From Paenibacillus sp. J5C2022 (lineage in GTDB: Bacteria > Bacillota > Bacilli > Paenibacillales > Paenibacillaceae), in the NCBI RefSeq assembly GCF_025567625.1, contig NZ_JAOQJC010000001.1:248001-312000 (forward strand): 64,000 bases of DNA, in the 5' to 3' direction. How positions within the stretch are numbered: the stretch's first letter is position 1; every line of letters starts with the position of its first letter. The translations under genes and the position numbers were made by a program. Positions 1-8,152 of this stretch are shown here, piece after piece. The notes under the pieces are model-generated. The model was not told where the DNA came from and did not search any database. It worked only from the letters and a program-made list of their open reading frames with translations.

Positions 1-165
1 GGCTCCGTTATGCCGCTTGTGCCGGGACTGCTGCTTACGAATGCCGTTCGCGATCTGATGGCGGGACATCTGCTGTCGGGCCTGTCGAAGGGAGCCGATG
101 CGTTCCTGACGGCATCCGCGATCGGAGCAGGCATTGCGGTCGTACTGTCCGTATTTCAGCTATAG
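1..165 (+). CDS. Threonine/serine exporter, ThrE-N (YjjP-like) subunit, C-terminal end
   Basis: Partial gene: only the last 54 codons lie in the window, and the reading frame is open from base 1. The visible peptide (PLVPGLLLTNAVRDLM, then SKGADAFLTAS and a hydrophobic end) matches the final membrane segments of the YjjP/ThrE N-terminal half. It is followed 36 bp downstream by the matching YjjB-like half, the usual split arrangement of a two-component amino-acid exporter in the cytoplasmic membrane. The substrate (threonine, serine or a dicarboxylate) cannot be told from this end alone. Confidence 0.75.
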   Translation, partial: GSVMPLVPGLLLTNAVRDLMAGHLLSGLSKGADAFLTASAIGAGIAVVLSVFQL

Positions 166-201
166 GATGAGGAAGCTGTTCATGCAATGGAGGGACAATA
201 G

Positions 202-648
202 ATGATTGAACAGATGATAACAAGCTTCGTTGCTTCTACGGCGTTCGGCATTATATTCAACGTTCCCAAGCGGGCGCTGCTGCTGTGCGGACTCGTCGGC
301 TTGCTGGGCTGGATGCTATACTACCTGCTGGCGCTGCAGGAGTTGAATGCGATTGTTGCGACGTTGATCGCTGCGGTGGGCGTGGCGATGTTCAGCCATG
401 TGCTCGCCAGGTGGAAACGCATGCCGATTACTGTCTTCGGCGTATCGGGCATTATTCCTCTCGTCCCCGGCGGACTCGCTTACGATGCGATGAGGCATCT
501 GGTGGAGAGCGAGTATACGACAGCTGTGCAGCAAGGGGTCAAAGCGCTCATGGTGTCGGGCTCAATCGCCATGGGGCTTGTACTCTCCGAGGTGCTTCAT
601 CAGTTGATTCGGAAGACTTGGGTGAATAGGGAAATGAAAAAAACATAA
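202..648 (+). CDS. Threonine/serine exporter, ThrE-C (YjjB-like) subunit
   Basis: A 148-residue integral membrane protein with about four hydrophobic segments (near residues 13-45, 50-68, 78-92 and 112-132) and the VFGVSGIIPLVPGG loop typical of the YjjB/ThrE_2 family. The start ATG follows a GGAGGGA site by about 8 bases. With the preceding YjjP-like protein it probably forms one export complex for threonine/serine or a related metabolite. The family call is firm; the transported substrate is inferred. Confidence 0.8.
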   Translation: MIEQMITSFVASTAFGIIFNVPKRALLLCGLVGLLGWMLYYLLALQELNAIVATLIAAVGVAMFSHVLARWKRMPITVFGVSGIIPLVPGGLAYDAMRHLVESEYTTAVQQGVKALMVSGSIAMGLVLSEVLHQLIRKTWVNREMKKT

Positions 649-713
649 CGCAAATTGGCAGCAAGAAGGCAGCGGCAACTTTCCGTTGCCTGCTTATTAG
701 CGTTGTGCGTAAA

Positions 714-742
714 TGGTCGAAATTAACTCGCATCGACCTTTT
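714..742 (+). terminator. Possible terminator after the exporter genes
   Basis: GGTCGA at 715-720 pairs with TCGACC at 733-738 and is followed by a short T run. Another hairpin (GGCAAC/GTTGCC, 674-690) lies just upstream. The stem is short and the loop is 12 bases, so this is only a moderate candidate. Confidence 0.35.
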
Positions 743-874
743 GCTTGACCTAAGGTCTGCCCTTGAGATTATCATCGACTCATTGTTCGAGAAGAGTGAA
801 TCGTCATGCGAAAACAAGGAGTATCGGTAATGTAGTTCTTATTGGTGACCGAGTCGGCAATATCGGCATATCTC

Positions 875-914
875 TATATAATCACTTGATTATATAATTA
901 AATTATTATATAGT
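875..914 (+). promoter_or_regulatory. ars promoter with ArsR-type palindromic operator
   Basis: A perfect 10-2-10 inverted repeat (TATATAATCA at 875-884, TGATTATATA at 887-896) overlaps the -35 element TTGATT (886-891). TATAGT (909-914) lies 17 bases downstream as the -10. The AT-rich palindrome has the form of ArsR/SmtB operators, and its position would block RNA polymerase. This supports arsenite-relieved autorepression of the operon. Confidence 0.7.
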
Positions 915-947
915 AACGGAATACAGCTGACAAAGGGGAGAATGAGC

Positions 948-1259
948 ATGGAACAACTTCACACGGTTGCGGAGCAATTAAAGTTGCTTGGAGACAAGAC
1001 AAGACTGACCATGATGGTGATGTTGAAGGAACGCGCCTTGTGCGTGTGCGATATCGCAGACTTGCTGGAGACTTCACAGCCTAACGCGAGCCAGCATCTG
1101 CGCAAGCTGAGAGCTGCGCTACTTGTGAATGAAGACAGGAGAGGACAATGGATTTATTACTCGCTTAACGTGGAAGATAAACCCTACATCCAGGCGATAT
1201 TGGACGGACTTCCATCGTTGAAGGAAAAAGTCGATTTGATTCAAAAGGATTGCAATTAA
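948..1259 (+). CDS. arsR: ArsR/SmtB-family arsenic-responsive repressor
   Basis: A 103-residue winged-helix repressor that binds the ars operator and releases it when arsenite (or antimonite) is bound. The DNA-binding part is [19 protein letters not shown]. The inducer site is the CVCD box in the preceding helix (Cys32, Cys34). The ATG at 948 is chosen because AAGGGGAG at 933-940 sits 7 bases before it; the in-frame ATG at 942 is too close to that site. It is the first gene of an arsR-arsB-arsC operon, 13 bp from arsB, and is probably autoregulated through the palindrome just upstream. Confidence 0.88.
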   Translation: MEQLHTVAEQLKLLGDKTRLTMMVMLKERALCVCDIADLLETSQPNASQHLRKLRAALLVNEDRRGQWIYYSLNVEDKPYIQAILDGLPSLKEKVDLIQKDCN

Positions 1260-1272
1260 TGTGGGGGACAAC

Positions 1273-2571
1273 ATGGCTATTATCGCAACGATACTCTTTC
1301 TGGTTACTTTAACTTTTGTCATATGGCAGCCGAGGGGACTTGGCATTGGATGGTCTGCAAGTGCAGGGGCGCTGCTGGCGCTACTGTTCGGCGTAGTGAA
1401 CTTCGGCGATGTGGCGACTGTTGCCGGCATCGTTTGGAACGCGACGCTTGCATTTGTAGCGATCATTATGATTTCGCTCATACTGGATGCCATTGGCTTT
1501 TTTGAATGGTCTGCGCTGCATATGGCACGATTAGCGCGCGGGCGCGGGTTGCTCATGTTTGTATTCATTATTTTGCTTGGCGCTGCGGTCGCGGCGCTGT
1601 TCGCTAACGATGGGGCAGCTTTAATTATGACGCCCATAGTGCTAGCGATGGTACGCGCGTTAAAATTCGAGAACAAGATGATTCTGCCCTTCGTTATGGC
1701 GTGCGGCTTCATTGCCGATACGGCTTCATTGCCGCTTGTCGTCAGCAATCTGGTCAATATTGTATCCGCGGATTTCTTCGACATCGGCTTTGCTGAGTAC
1801 GCTAGCCGTATGATTGTACCGAACTTATTCTCCATTATAGCGAGTCTGACTGTATTATATCTGTTCTTCAGGAAGGGCATTCCTGCAAGCTACGACTATG
1901 CACATCTGAAGCAGCCGAGGGAAGCTATCAAAGATATGCGTTTATTCAAGCTGGCTTGGGTTATTTTGGCCGCCCTGTTGCTGGCTTACTTCGTCAGCGG
2001 CTGGCTCGCCATTCCCGTATCGCTGATTGCAGGCGCAGCTGCCATCGTATTCCTGCTTGCCTCGAGAAATAGCGCCGCGATACAGACATGGAAGCTGGTG
2101 AAGGAGGCCCCTTGGGCCGTCGTCATTTTCTCCATCGGCATGTATGTTGTCGTATACGGGCTTCGCAATGCTGGACTGACGGATACGCTGGGGCGGTACA
2201 TCCAATCGGTCGCGGACCAAGGATTGCTTGCCGCTACGATCGGGATGGGCTTTATCGCAGCGATCTTGTCATCGATCATGAATAACATGCCCACGGTCAT
2301 GATAGATGCGCTGGCTATTCAAAGCACGCAGACGGAAGGTGTAATCCGGGAAGCGTTAATTTATGCCAATGTCATCGGATCCGACTTGGGACCGAAGATT
2401 ACGCCGATCGGATCGCTTGCTACATTGCTTTGGCTGCATGTGCTGTCTGCGAAGAAGGTGAAGATTAGCTGGGGTTATTATTTTAAAGTTGGCCTCTTGC
2501 TGACCGTTCCTACTCTGTTCATTACGCTGATCGGTCTCTATCTGTGGCTGCTTGTCCTCCATGCATTATAA
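1273..2571 (+). CDS. arsB: Arsenite efflux pump ArsB
   Basis: A 432-residue membrane protein with about eleven hydrophobic segments, matching the ArsB/ArsB-NhaD family that exports arsenite using the proton motive force. Family marks include [17 protein letters not shown] near residues 110-126, [18 protein letters not shown] and [13 protein letters not shown] at 1261 is in frame, but GGGGG at 1262-1266 makes a good ribosome site for the ATG at 1273. It lies between the repressor and the arsenate reductase, so it exports the arsenite that ArsC makes. No arsA ATPase is nearby; ArsB works alone in many Firmicutes. Confidence 0.88.
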   Translation: MAIIATILFLVTLTFVIWQPRGLGIGWSASAGALLALLFGVVNFGDVATVAGIVWNATLAFVAIIMISLILDAIGFFEWSALHMARLARGRGLLMFVFIILLGAAVAALFANDGAALIMTPIVLAMVRALKFENKMILPFVMACGFIADTASLPLVVSNLVNIVSADFFDIGFAEYASRMIVPNLFSIIASLTVLYLFFRKGIPASYDYAHLKQPREAIKDMRLFKLAWVILAALLLAYFVSGWLAIPVSLIAGAAAIVFLLASRNSAAIQTWKLVKEAPWAVVIFSIGMYVVVYGLRNAGLTDTLGRYIQSVADQGLLAATIGMGFIAAILSSIMNNMPTVMIDALAIQSTQTEGVIREALIYANVIGSDLGPKITPIGSLATLLWLHVLSAKKVKISWGYYFKVGLLLTVPTLFITLIGLYLWLLVLHAL

Positions 2572-2607
2572 ATGAGTTAATTTACGGTATATAAAGGAGA
2601 ATCCATC

Positions 2608-3036
2608 ATGTTGAATACGAAACCGCTCGTCTATTTCTTGTGCACCGGAAATTCATGCAGGAGCCAGATGGCAGACGGGTTCCTGAAAGAGCTGGGAGGG
2701 GAGAAATATGAAGTGAAGAGCGCCGGATTGGAGGCGCATGGCTTGAATCCGCGGGCGGTTCAAGTGATGAAGGAGGCGGGAGTCGATATTAGCGGAAACA
2801 CCTCCGATGTCATTGATCCGGAATTGTTGAACAGAGCCGATTATGTGATTACATTATGCGGGCATGCCGATGAGCATTGTCCGGTCGTTACGAATACTCG
2901 CACCGCGAAGTGGCATTGGGGATTCGATGATCCAGCCAAGGCGACTGGCACGGAGGATGAGATTTTGCACCAATTCCGCACCGTTCGCGATGCGATTAAG
3001 AGCCGCATGGAGCGGTTTGTCGAGGATGGAGAATAG
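2608..3036 (+). CDS. arsC: Arsenate reductase, thioredoxin-coupled type
   Basis: A 142-residue protein of the low-molecular-weight phosphatase fold that reduces arsenate to arsenite in the cytoplasm. The P-loop CTGNSCRSQ near residues 12-20 carries the nucleophilic Cys12. The resolving cysteines are in the LCGHADEHC segment (about residues 85-93), the triple-cysteine arrangement of the pI258/B. subtilis type. The start ATG follows AAAGGAGA. It is the last gene of the ars operon; the stop codon lies inside the terminator stem. Confidence 0.9.
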   Translation: MLNTKPLVYFLCTGNSCRSQMADGFLKELGGEKYEVKSAGLEAHGLNPRAVQVMKEAGVDISGNTSDVIDPELLNRADYVITLCGHADEHCPVVTNTRTAKWHWGFDDPAKATGTEDEILHQFRTVRDAIKSRMERFVEDGE

Positions 3037-3054
3037 TCTCTCCATCTTTTTTTT
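3025..3054 (+). terminator. Rho-independent terminator of the ars operon
   Basis: GATGGAGA (3025-3032) pairs perfectly with TCTCCATC (3039-3046) around a 6-base loop and is followed by eight T. The stem overlaps the end of arsC. Confidence 0.85.
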
Positions 3055-3211
3055 ATTGGTGGAGAACGTTGTCTTGTACGGCGTCATTAAAAAGTGATCG
3101 TAGCGTCAGTGTACTCGGCTTTTCATTACTCTTCGTTTGGGTTACGATAAATGAGATAGATAATGCTCAATAGGGATGGCTCCCATGCCATCGCGAGTGG
3201 AGGGGACAATT

Positions 3212-3910
3212 GTGGACAGATTTGCATGCTTATATATTGTACGTGGCGAGCCCTATCGAGCGGGCACCTGCGTCAATTTAAGTGCAAATGAAACGCTGGT
3301 CGGACGAGTATCGCAGCAGTTAGTGCCTGATTTGTCCTTTACGAACGCATTCATATCCCGACAGCATTTCGTGATCCGGAAGGAGCGGGAGCAGGCGGTG
3401 CTGTACGACATGGGCAGTCGTCACGGTACGGAAATTAACGGCGTACGTGTGACGCCGCATACGCCGTATGTTCTGAACGATTTCGACATCATTAAGCTTG
3501 CCAAGGGAATGACCGTGCTCCACTTCACATATTTGTATGCCGATCAGACGCTGGAGATTGAACCACTCAGCATTACCCGGCAGTTGGATATTCCTAAGCT
3601 GCCATTAACGATCAATTGGGAGCGGCGGGAATGTATCGTGGAAGGCAAGCGAATTATGATGTCCGAGAAAGAATATCTGCTGCTGCGCTTGCTGCATGAA
3701 CAAGCGAACAGACTCGTCTTGCTCGATGATATCAAATCCACCGTATGGCCGGAGCGTTCGCCCGGAGCAGGTGGCGTACCCGATGTGACGCTTGATGAAT
3801 TGAATGCGCTCATCTACCGCGTTCGCAAAAAATTCGGCAAGGATACGTTCCCGATCAGCGCCGTACGAGGCAGTGGCTACTTGCTTGAATTGGAGCTGAA
3901 ATCGTCATAG
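3212..3910 (+). CDS. FHA domain-winged-helix transcriptional regulator
   Basis: A 232-residue protein. The N-terminal FHA domain (about residues 1-105) shows the phosphothreonine-binding signature GR...S.QH....GSRHGTEING. The second half (about 125-228) is an OmpR/PhoB-like winged helix, with EKEYLLLRLL early and a final RGSGYLLE wing. GTG at 3212 is preferred over the ATG at 3176 because GGAGGGG sits 6 bases before it. It likely reads a Ser/Thr-kinase signal through FHA and controls transcription. The murA-like gene follows after 22 bp, so cell-wall synthesis is a plausible target. This domain order is the reverse of EmbR. Confidence 0.75.
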   Translation: MDRFACLYIVRGEPYRAGTCVNLSANETLVGRVSQQLVPDLSFTNAFISRQHFVIRKEREQAVLYDMGSRHGTEINGVRVTPHTPYVLNDFDIIKLAKGMTVLHFTYLYADQTLEIEPLSITRQLDIPKLPLTINWERRECIVEGKRIMMSEKEYLLLRLLHEQANRLVLLDDIKSTVWPERSPGAGGVPDVTLDELNALIYRVRKKFGKDTFPISAVRGSGYLLELELKSS

Positions 3911-3932
3911 TGAAGAAAGCGAGGATGACTGC

Positions 3933-5219
3933 ATGAAGGTTATACAAATAGAGTATTCAGGTCCATTGCACGGCACTGTACGAATACCGGGTGCGAAGAA
4001 TAGCTCCTTGGCTCTGCTCGCCGCCGCTTGTCTGGCTGACGACATCGTGACGCTGGAAGGTATCCCCGACATCGAAGACGTTCGCACGGTATCGGCGATC
4101 TGTGGAGATATTGGAATGGAGTTGAAGCGTGAGGGGGATGCGGTCGTCCTGGACCCGCGATGGATACATAGCGCCGAGATCGATTCGCGCAAAGCGTCGA
4201 GCTACAGAGCGTCTTATTACTTTGCCGGCGCGCTGCTGCCCAAGTTCGGCAGAGTGACGATCGGCTTCCCGGGGGGAGACGACTTCGTATCCAGACCGAT
4301 CGACCAGCATATGAAAGTCTTGCGTGCGCTTGGCGCCCGAATTGAAATGCATAGAGATCATTATATTGTAGAAGCCGCGAGGCTGGAGGGCGCGAACATA
4401 TATTTCGACATGGTCACTTGCGGCGCGACAATTAATGCGATGCTGGCTGCCGTGCGGGCGAATGGCCGAACGCAACTGTATAACGCCGCTGTTGACCCGG
4501 AGGTCGTCGACACAGCGGCATTCCTGAATCAATTAGGCGCGAAAATATATGGAGCAGGCACATCTACTATTCGAATCGAAGGCGTTCCGTATCTGAATGG
4601 AGGAAGACATACGGTCATCCCTGACCGGCTTATAGCGGGATCGTTCCTCATGGCCGCAGGACTGCATGGGGGACAAGTGACCGTCAAGGATGTTATCCCT
4701 GAGCATCTTGGCTCCTGTAATGCCAAGCTGGAGGAAGTGGGGCTGCATGTGGCATGCGGAGAGAACGACATAACCGCTTACGGTACGGGCTCGCTCAAAG
4801 CGACTCGCATTCGCACAGGCATGTATCCCGGATTCGCGACCGACCTGCAGCAGCCGATGACCGCGTTGCTGCTGCAAGCTCCTGGCAAGAGCATCGTGAC
4901 GGACCGCGTCTTCCCGAAGCGCTATGCGCACGTCCCGCAGCTGAGACGTCTCGGCGCCGAGATTGAGCTTCGGCGAGAGAGCGCATTCGTACGCGGAGGA
5001 CTGCCGCTGCGGGGCGGTTGGGTGCATGCGACGGATGTAAGAGCGGGGATCAGTCTTATTATGGCTGGACTGGCGGCAGAGGGCATCACCTATGTGACGG
5101 GCGTCGAGCACATCGAGCGCGGTTACGAGGATGTCATTGGCAGCTATCGGTCCATTGGAGCCAAGCTATCTATATGCGAGCTGGATGCGATGGACGTTCA
5201 AGGTCGAATTTCTCGTTAG
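3933..5219 (+). CDS. MurA-family enolpyruvyl transferase, Asp-type paralogue
   Basis: A 428-residue protein of the UDP-N-acetylglucosamine 1-carboxyvinyltransferase family, which transfers enolpyruvate from PEP in the first committed step of peptidoglycan synthesis. The N-terminal PGAKNSSL motif with Lys22 is present, as is the SRPIDQHMKVLRALGA segment. The loop that normally reads GGC (Cys115 in E. coli numbering) reads GGDDF here, so Asp116 replaces the fosfomycin-reactive Cys. It follows the FHA regulator by 22 bp and is probably cotranscribed. It may be an accessory or condition-specific MurA rather than the only copy. A related enolpyruvyl transferase with another substrate is not excluded. 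Confidence 0.78.
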   Translation: MKVIQIEYSGPLHGTVRIPGAKNSSLALLAAACLADDIVTLEGIPDIEDVRTVSAICGDIGMELKREGDAVVLDPRWIHSAEIDSRKASSYRASYYFAGALLPKFGRVTIGFPGGDDFVSRPIDQHMKVLRALGARIEMHRDHYIVEAARLEGANIYFDMVTCGATINAMLAAVRANGRTQLYNAAVDPEVVDTAAFLNQLGAKIYGAGTSTIRIEGVPYLNGGRHTVIPDRLIAGSFLMAAGLHGGQVTVKDVIPEHLGSCNAKLEEVGLHVACGENDITAYGTGSLKATRIRTGMYPGFATDLQQPMTALLLQAPGKSIVTDRVFPKRYAHVPQLRRLGAEIELRRESAFVRGGLPLRGGWVHATDVRAGISLIMAGLAAEGITYVTGVEHIERGYEDVIGSYRSIGAKLSICELDAMDVQGRISR

Positions 5220-5230
5220 CCGCATGAATT

Positions 5231-5330
5231 GATTCGCATAGATTCACATAGATTCACATAGTCAGACACCCATTAACAGACTGATTGCATCCATGTTGGG
5301 TGTGAATTGAATGTGATGGTCTGTCTGATG
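5231..5330. repeat. Short tandem decamer and inverted repeat after the murA paralogue
   Basis: Three copies of a 10-mer (GATTCGCATA, then GATTCACATA twice) run from 5231 to 5260. They are followed by alternative inverted repeats: TCAGACA 5262-5268 with TGTCTGA 5322-5328, and ACACCCA 5266-5272 with TGGGTGT 5297-5303. There is no T tract, so a normal terminator is not supported. Confidence 0.4.
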
Positions 5331-5383
5331 AACAACCTCCGGGCGCCTCCGGGCGTCCTTTCTTCGTGTTCGGGACTGTAGCC

Positions 5384-5590
5384 GCTCCGAGCTCCGAGTA
5401 CTTTGCATTCTGCACTTCATGCACCGCGCTCTATGCTTCGTATTGCACTATTCATCCAACACTCCCCATCGGCATTTTGTCATTTCGCGCCCCCCTGGCT
5501 CTTCCTTCGCACTATGTATTCTGCGCTCCGAGCTCCGTATCCGAACTTCGCATCCGCACTTCGCATCACACGCACCATGCTCTTCTTTCT
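5384..5590. repeat. Pyrimidine-rich intergenic direct repeat
   Basis: A C/T-biased, gene-free stretch. The 13-mer GCTCCGAGCTCCG occurs at 5384-5396 and again at 5525-5537, and each copy is followed by a related ACTT-GCAT-GCACTTC-GCACC-CTCT string. Open frames here are low in complexity and lack ribosome sites, so no gene is called. Confidence 0.45.
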
Positions 5591-5596
5591 GTTTAC

Positions 5597-5790
5597 AGGC
5601 TAACGGGCGTCAAAGCGCCTAACTAGCAAAAATCAGGCGAAATGCCGAGCTAACGGATCTTACAGCGCTTATTTCGGTTCTTTTCACTATTTTGGAACGG
5701 ATACAGTGAAATAAGCTTATTGAGATCCGTTACAGTTTCAATAATGGTCAGGAACAGCAAATAAGGCCGATTAGATCCGTTAGCGAAGGA
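5597..5790. repeat. Nested TAACGGATCT inverted-repeat element
   Basis: GCTAACGGATCT at 5649-5660 recurs inverted at 5723-5732 (10 bases) and at 5773-5784 (all 12 bases). Inside lies a second perfect pair, CTTATTTC 5668-5675 with GAAATAAG 5708-5715. Related GCTAACGG and AACGGATA strings stand at 5599 and 5694. It has the look of an intergenic palindromic or MITE-like repeat family. No open reading frame fits it. Confidence 0.6.
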
Positions 5791-5963
5791 TTGGTACAAC
5801 GCCACATTGGATAATCAGCACGTGGAATGCCCTTTTCAATCCTCGTCATCTTGCGTTAAGATAAAACGATAGAATAATTTCCCAGATTGACTTGATTCAC
5901 GCTGCACGCTTGAAAGACTGTGGATGCTTGATAAATACAAGTTTGGAGAGGGGCAATAACGAT

Positions 5964-7433
5964 TTGAAATGGAGGCTGCTCATAAGTATAGGATTGGCTG
6001 TCGTCATAATGGCGGCGATCTGGACCTATCACAATCGCGATGAAGCGGTATATCAACGAATTGTCCAGCAAGACGGCTATACGTTAGGGTTGGTAAAGGA
6101 AGGAGTTGAAACGGAATTCTTCCTGAAGCCGGAATGGATTCCGGAGAAATCCGAAGGCGAGAACAAATTGCATCTCGTTGTCGATGAGAAGTTTGATACG
6201 GAAATCGTATTAGAACGAGTGTTAAGGCGAGGGAATAATATCTCGATTGAACTAAATACAATACCCGATCCTGATCGGAACTCCGGGCAGTTCCTCTCAA
6301 TCTACCAAATTGTCCCAGAATCTTTTATCAGTACTAGAAGTAGAGAGAAATGGGTGGTTACCGACCATGAGGGAAACGATCTGCTCAAGGGAAGATTTAG
6401 TGCTGGCAGCGGACCAGGGAACTACGTCTCCGTTACCGTTAAAAATGTCGAAATCGAAAAACTGAGACAAGGGGGTCATATACGTTACTCCGGCTATTAT
6501 TTGTACGGTTATCGCAGTGAAACGGGGGAGTTGGCGCCTTATGTCTTTCCTGGATTCCTTATCATTCTGCTCATCGTTGTCTTGACTGTGATATACCATA
6601 AGCATAAGGAACCGGAAAAGGGATTAGCGTGGAAGCTTGTCGGTTACCTGCTTTTAGGCGGGTTTACATTCTCGCTGAATGGCATTCATCTGCCGCTAGG
6701 CTTCGTGGCCTATCTGTTATTCTTCCGAGATGCGAAGTCGAATAGCGACATGAAGCTTAAGGCTGCGATGCTCGGTCTTCTCTTGTATGCGGTGCAGCTA
6801 ATCCCGCAAACGGCAGTAGGAGCACTGGATTTCACCCCTAAGAACATGGTTATACGTGACGTGTCGCTCGAACAACTGGGGCATCACGAGCTGATGAAGA
6901 TGTTGGCGGCACGTGTGCCGATTAGCGACCAGGCGAATATGGAGAGCTTCGAGACGGATGTAACGCATGACGGAGAAGTGAAGTCGCTCATGTTCCAACT
7001 CGTAGATCGGGATGAACGGGGACGTTATATTCTATACCATGCGGAGTACAACGCTGTTCAGGAATCGATCGCGCTCAGCCGGAGTTCATCCGATACTTGG
7101 GTGCAGTATCCGAGGCAAATAAGAGCTGACGACTTCTTCCATACGCTGGAGCGGTTGCAGTTAATGAAGCTAACGCCTGCAACCGACGATTATAAGCTTG
7201 TTAAGATTGCGATGCCGGAAGGAGAGCCGTGGAATTATGCGATAAAGGATACGCCTACCTTCGGAGTGGACGATGAAGGCATATACGAGATTAAAACGGA
7301 TCAGTTTCCGGTACAGGGAATGTTCATGTATGCATGTGTCATTACGAAGACGTCGGCAACAACCTCTCAGTGTATGGATAAAGTGAATTATCTGTTTAAC
7401 ATCATGGGAGGTACGCTGCGGTCAATGAAATGA
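5964..7433 (+). CDS. Membrane-anchored protein of unknown function
   Basis: Not recognised. The protein begins with one membrane segment (LLISIGLAVVIMAAIW). An extracytoplasmic region of about 180 residues follows, then two or three further segments (PGFLIILLIVVLTVIY; LVGYLLLGGFTFSL; LGFVAYLLFF). A soluble C-terminal domain of about 190 residues ends the protein. The TTG at 5964 is chosen because GGAGAGGGG at 5945-5953 precedes it; the in-frame ATG at 5892 has no such site. A strong terminator lies 24 bp after the stop, so this is a single-gene unit. The sigma/anti-sigma pair downstream may be functionally linked, but the sequence does not show it. Confidence 0.65.
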   Translation: MKWRLLISIGLAVVIMAAIWTYHNRDEAVYQRIVQQDGYTLGLVKEGVETEFFLKPEWIPEKSEGENKLHLVVDEKFDTEIVLERVLRRGNNISIELNTIPDPDRNSGQFLSIYQIVPESFISTRSREKWVVTDHEGNDLLKGRFSAGSGPGNYVSVTVKNVEIEKLRQGGHIRYSGYYLYGYRSETGELAPYVFPGFLIILLIVVLTVIYHKHKEPEKGLAWKLVGYLLLGGFTFSLNGIHLPLGFVAYLLFFRDAKSNSDMKLKAAMLGLLLYAVQLIPQTAVGALDFTPKNMVIRDVSLEQLGHHELMKMLAARVPISDQANMESFETDVTHDGEVKSLMFQLVDRDERGRYILYHAEYNAVQESIALSRSSSDTWVQYPRQIRADDFFHTLERLQLMKLTPATDDYKLVKIAMPEGEPWNYAIKDTPTFGVDDEGIYEIKTDQFPVQGMFMYACVITKTSATTSQCMDKVNYLFNIMGGTLRSMK

Positions 7434-7456
7434 CTAACCGAAGCTTATATGATGAG

Positions 7457-7488
7457 AAAAATCGTCTTTTTACGAGGACGATTTTTTT
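7457..7488 (+). terminator. Rho-independent terminator
   Basis: AAAAATCGTC (7457-7466) pairs with GACGATTTTT (7477-7486), with extra T to 7488. It separates the membrane-protein gene from the sigma factor. The A-rich upstream arm means it could work in both directions. Confidence 0.75.
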
Positions 7489-7642
7489 CATGGTTCTATG
7501 GGGACTAACAATGTTGACGTCAATCGTGCATGAAGGTTACATGGGCGGACGAAATTTGGGAAAAGTTAAGCCAAAAAGAGGGGTTGTTTGTCTAATAGAT
7601 ATAGGAAGCATCAGGAAAGGGGAATGAAAGATTAAACGCTTA

Positions 7643-8152
7643 GTGAAAAAAGCTCAAAAAGGGCATGAAAAAGCTTTCTTGAACATTTTTCGTCAATATG
7701 AGAAAGATATTTATCGCATGGCATACGTCTATGTGAAAAATAAAGAAGATGCGCTGGATGTTGTTCAGGAGGTCGCCTATCAGTCATTCAAACAGATTCA
7801 TACGTTGCAGAAGCCGGAGTATGTCAAAACGTGGTTAATGCGAATTGCGATCAACTGTGCGATTAATACGCATAACAAGAACAAAAAGGTTGTTCCTCTC
7901 AAGGATCGGCAAGAAGATCTGCTAGTCTCGGAGGAGAAAGATATCACGCTATCGATATCCTTGCAGCATATGATGAACGTGTTGCAAGACGAGGAGAAAA
8001 GTATCGTTGTCTTACGATTCTATGAAAGCTATACGTTTAAGGAAATCGCCGACCTATTGAACATTCCGCTAGGGACGGCAAAATCTATCCTGTATCGTGC
8101 TTTAGCCAAACTTCGCAATGAACTCAAGGAGGACAAGCGTTATGAGATCTAG
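7643..8152 (+). CDS. ECF-family RNA polymerase sigma factor
   Basis: A sigma-70 family protein of 169 residues from the GTG. Region 2 is at about 12-75 (YVYVKNKEDALDVVQEVAYQSF is its core) and region 4 at about 105-160 (FYESYTFKEIADLLNIPLGTAKSILYRAL is its helix-turn-helix). Homologues usually begin a few residues earlier with a KxLVKKAQKG string, which here is IKRLVKKAQKG. The best ribosome site (7613-7622) lies 8 bases before an in-frame ATT at 7631, so translation may begin there. The gene overlaps its anti-sigma gene by 11 bp. Such pairs usually respond to envelope stress and activate their own promoter. Confidence 0.85.
   Translation: MKKAQKGHEKAFLNIFRQYEKDIYRMAYVYVKNKEDALDVVQEVAYQSFKQIHTLQKPEYVKTWLMRIAINCAINTHNKNKKVVPLKDRQEDLLVSEEKDITLSISLQHMMNVLQDEEKSIVVLRFYESYTFKEIADLLNIPLGTAKSILYRALAKLRNELKEDKRYEI

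Noticed and set aside
5366..5626. Three overlapping plus-strand frames of 66-86 codons in the C/T-rich stretch.
   Set aside because: Open frames arise from low-complexity sequence, lack ribosome sites and have no family features.
7430..7627. A 65-codon open frame overlapping the stop of the membrane-protein gene.
   Set aside because: It runs straight through a strong terminator hairpin and has no recognisable protein features.
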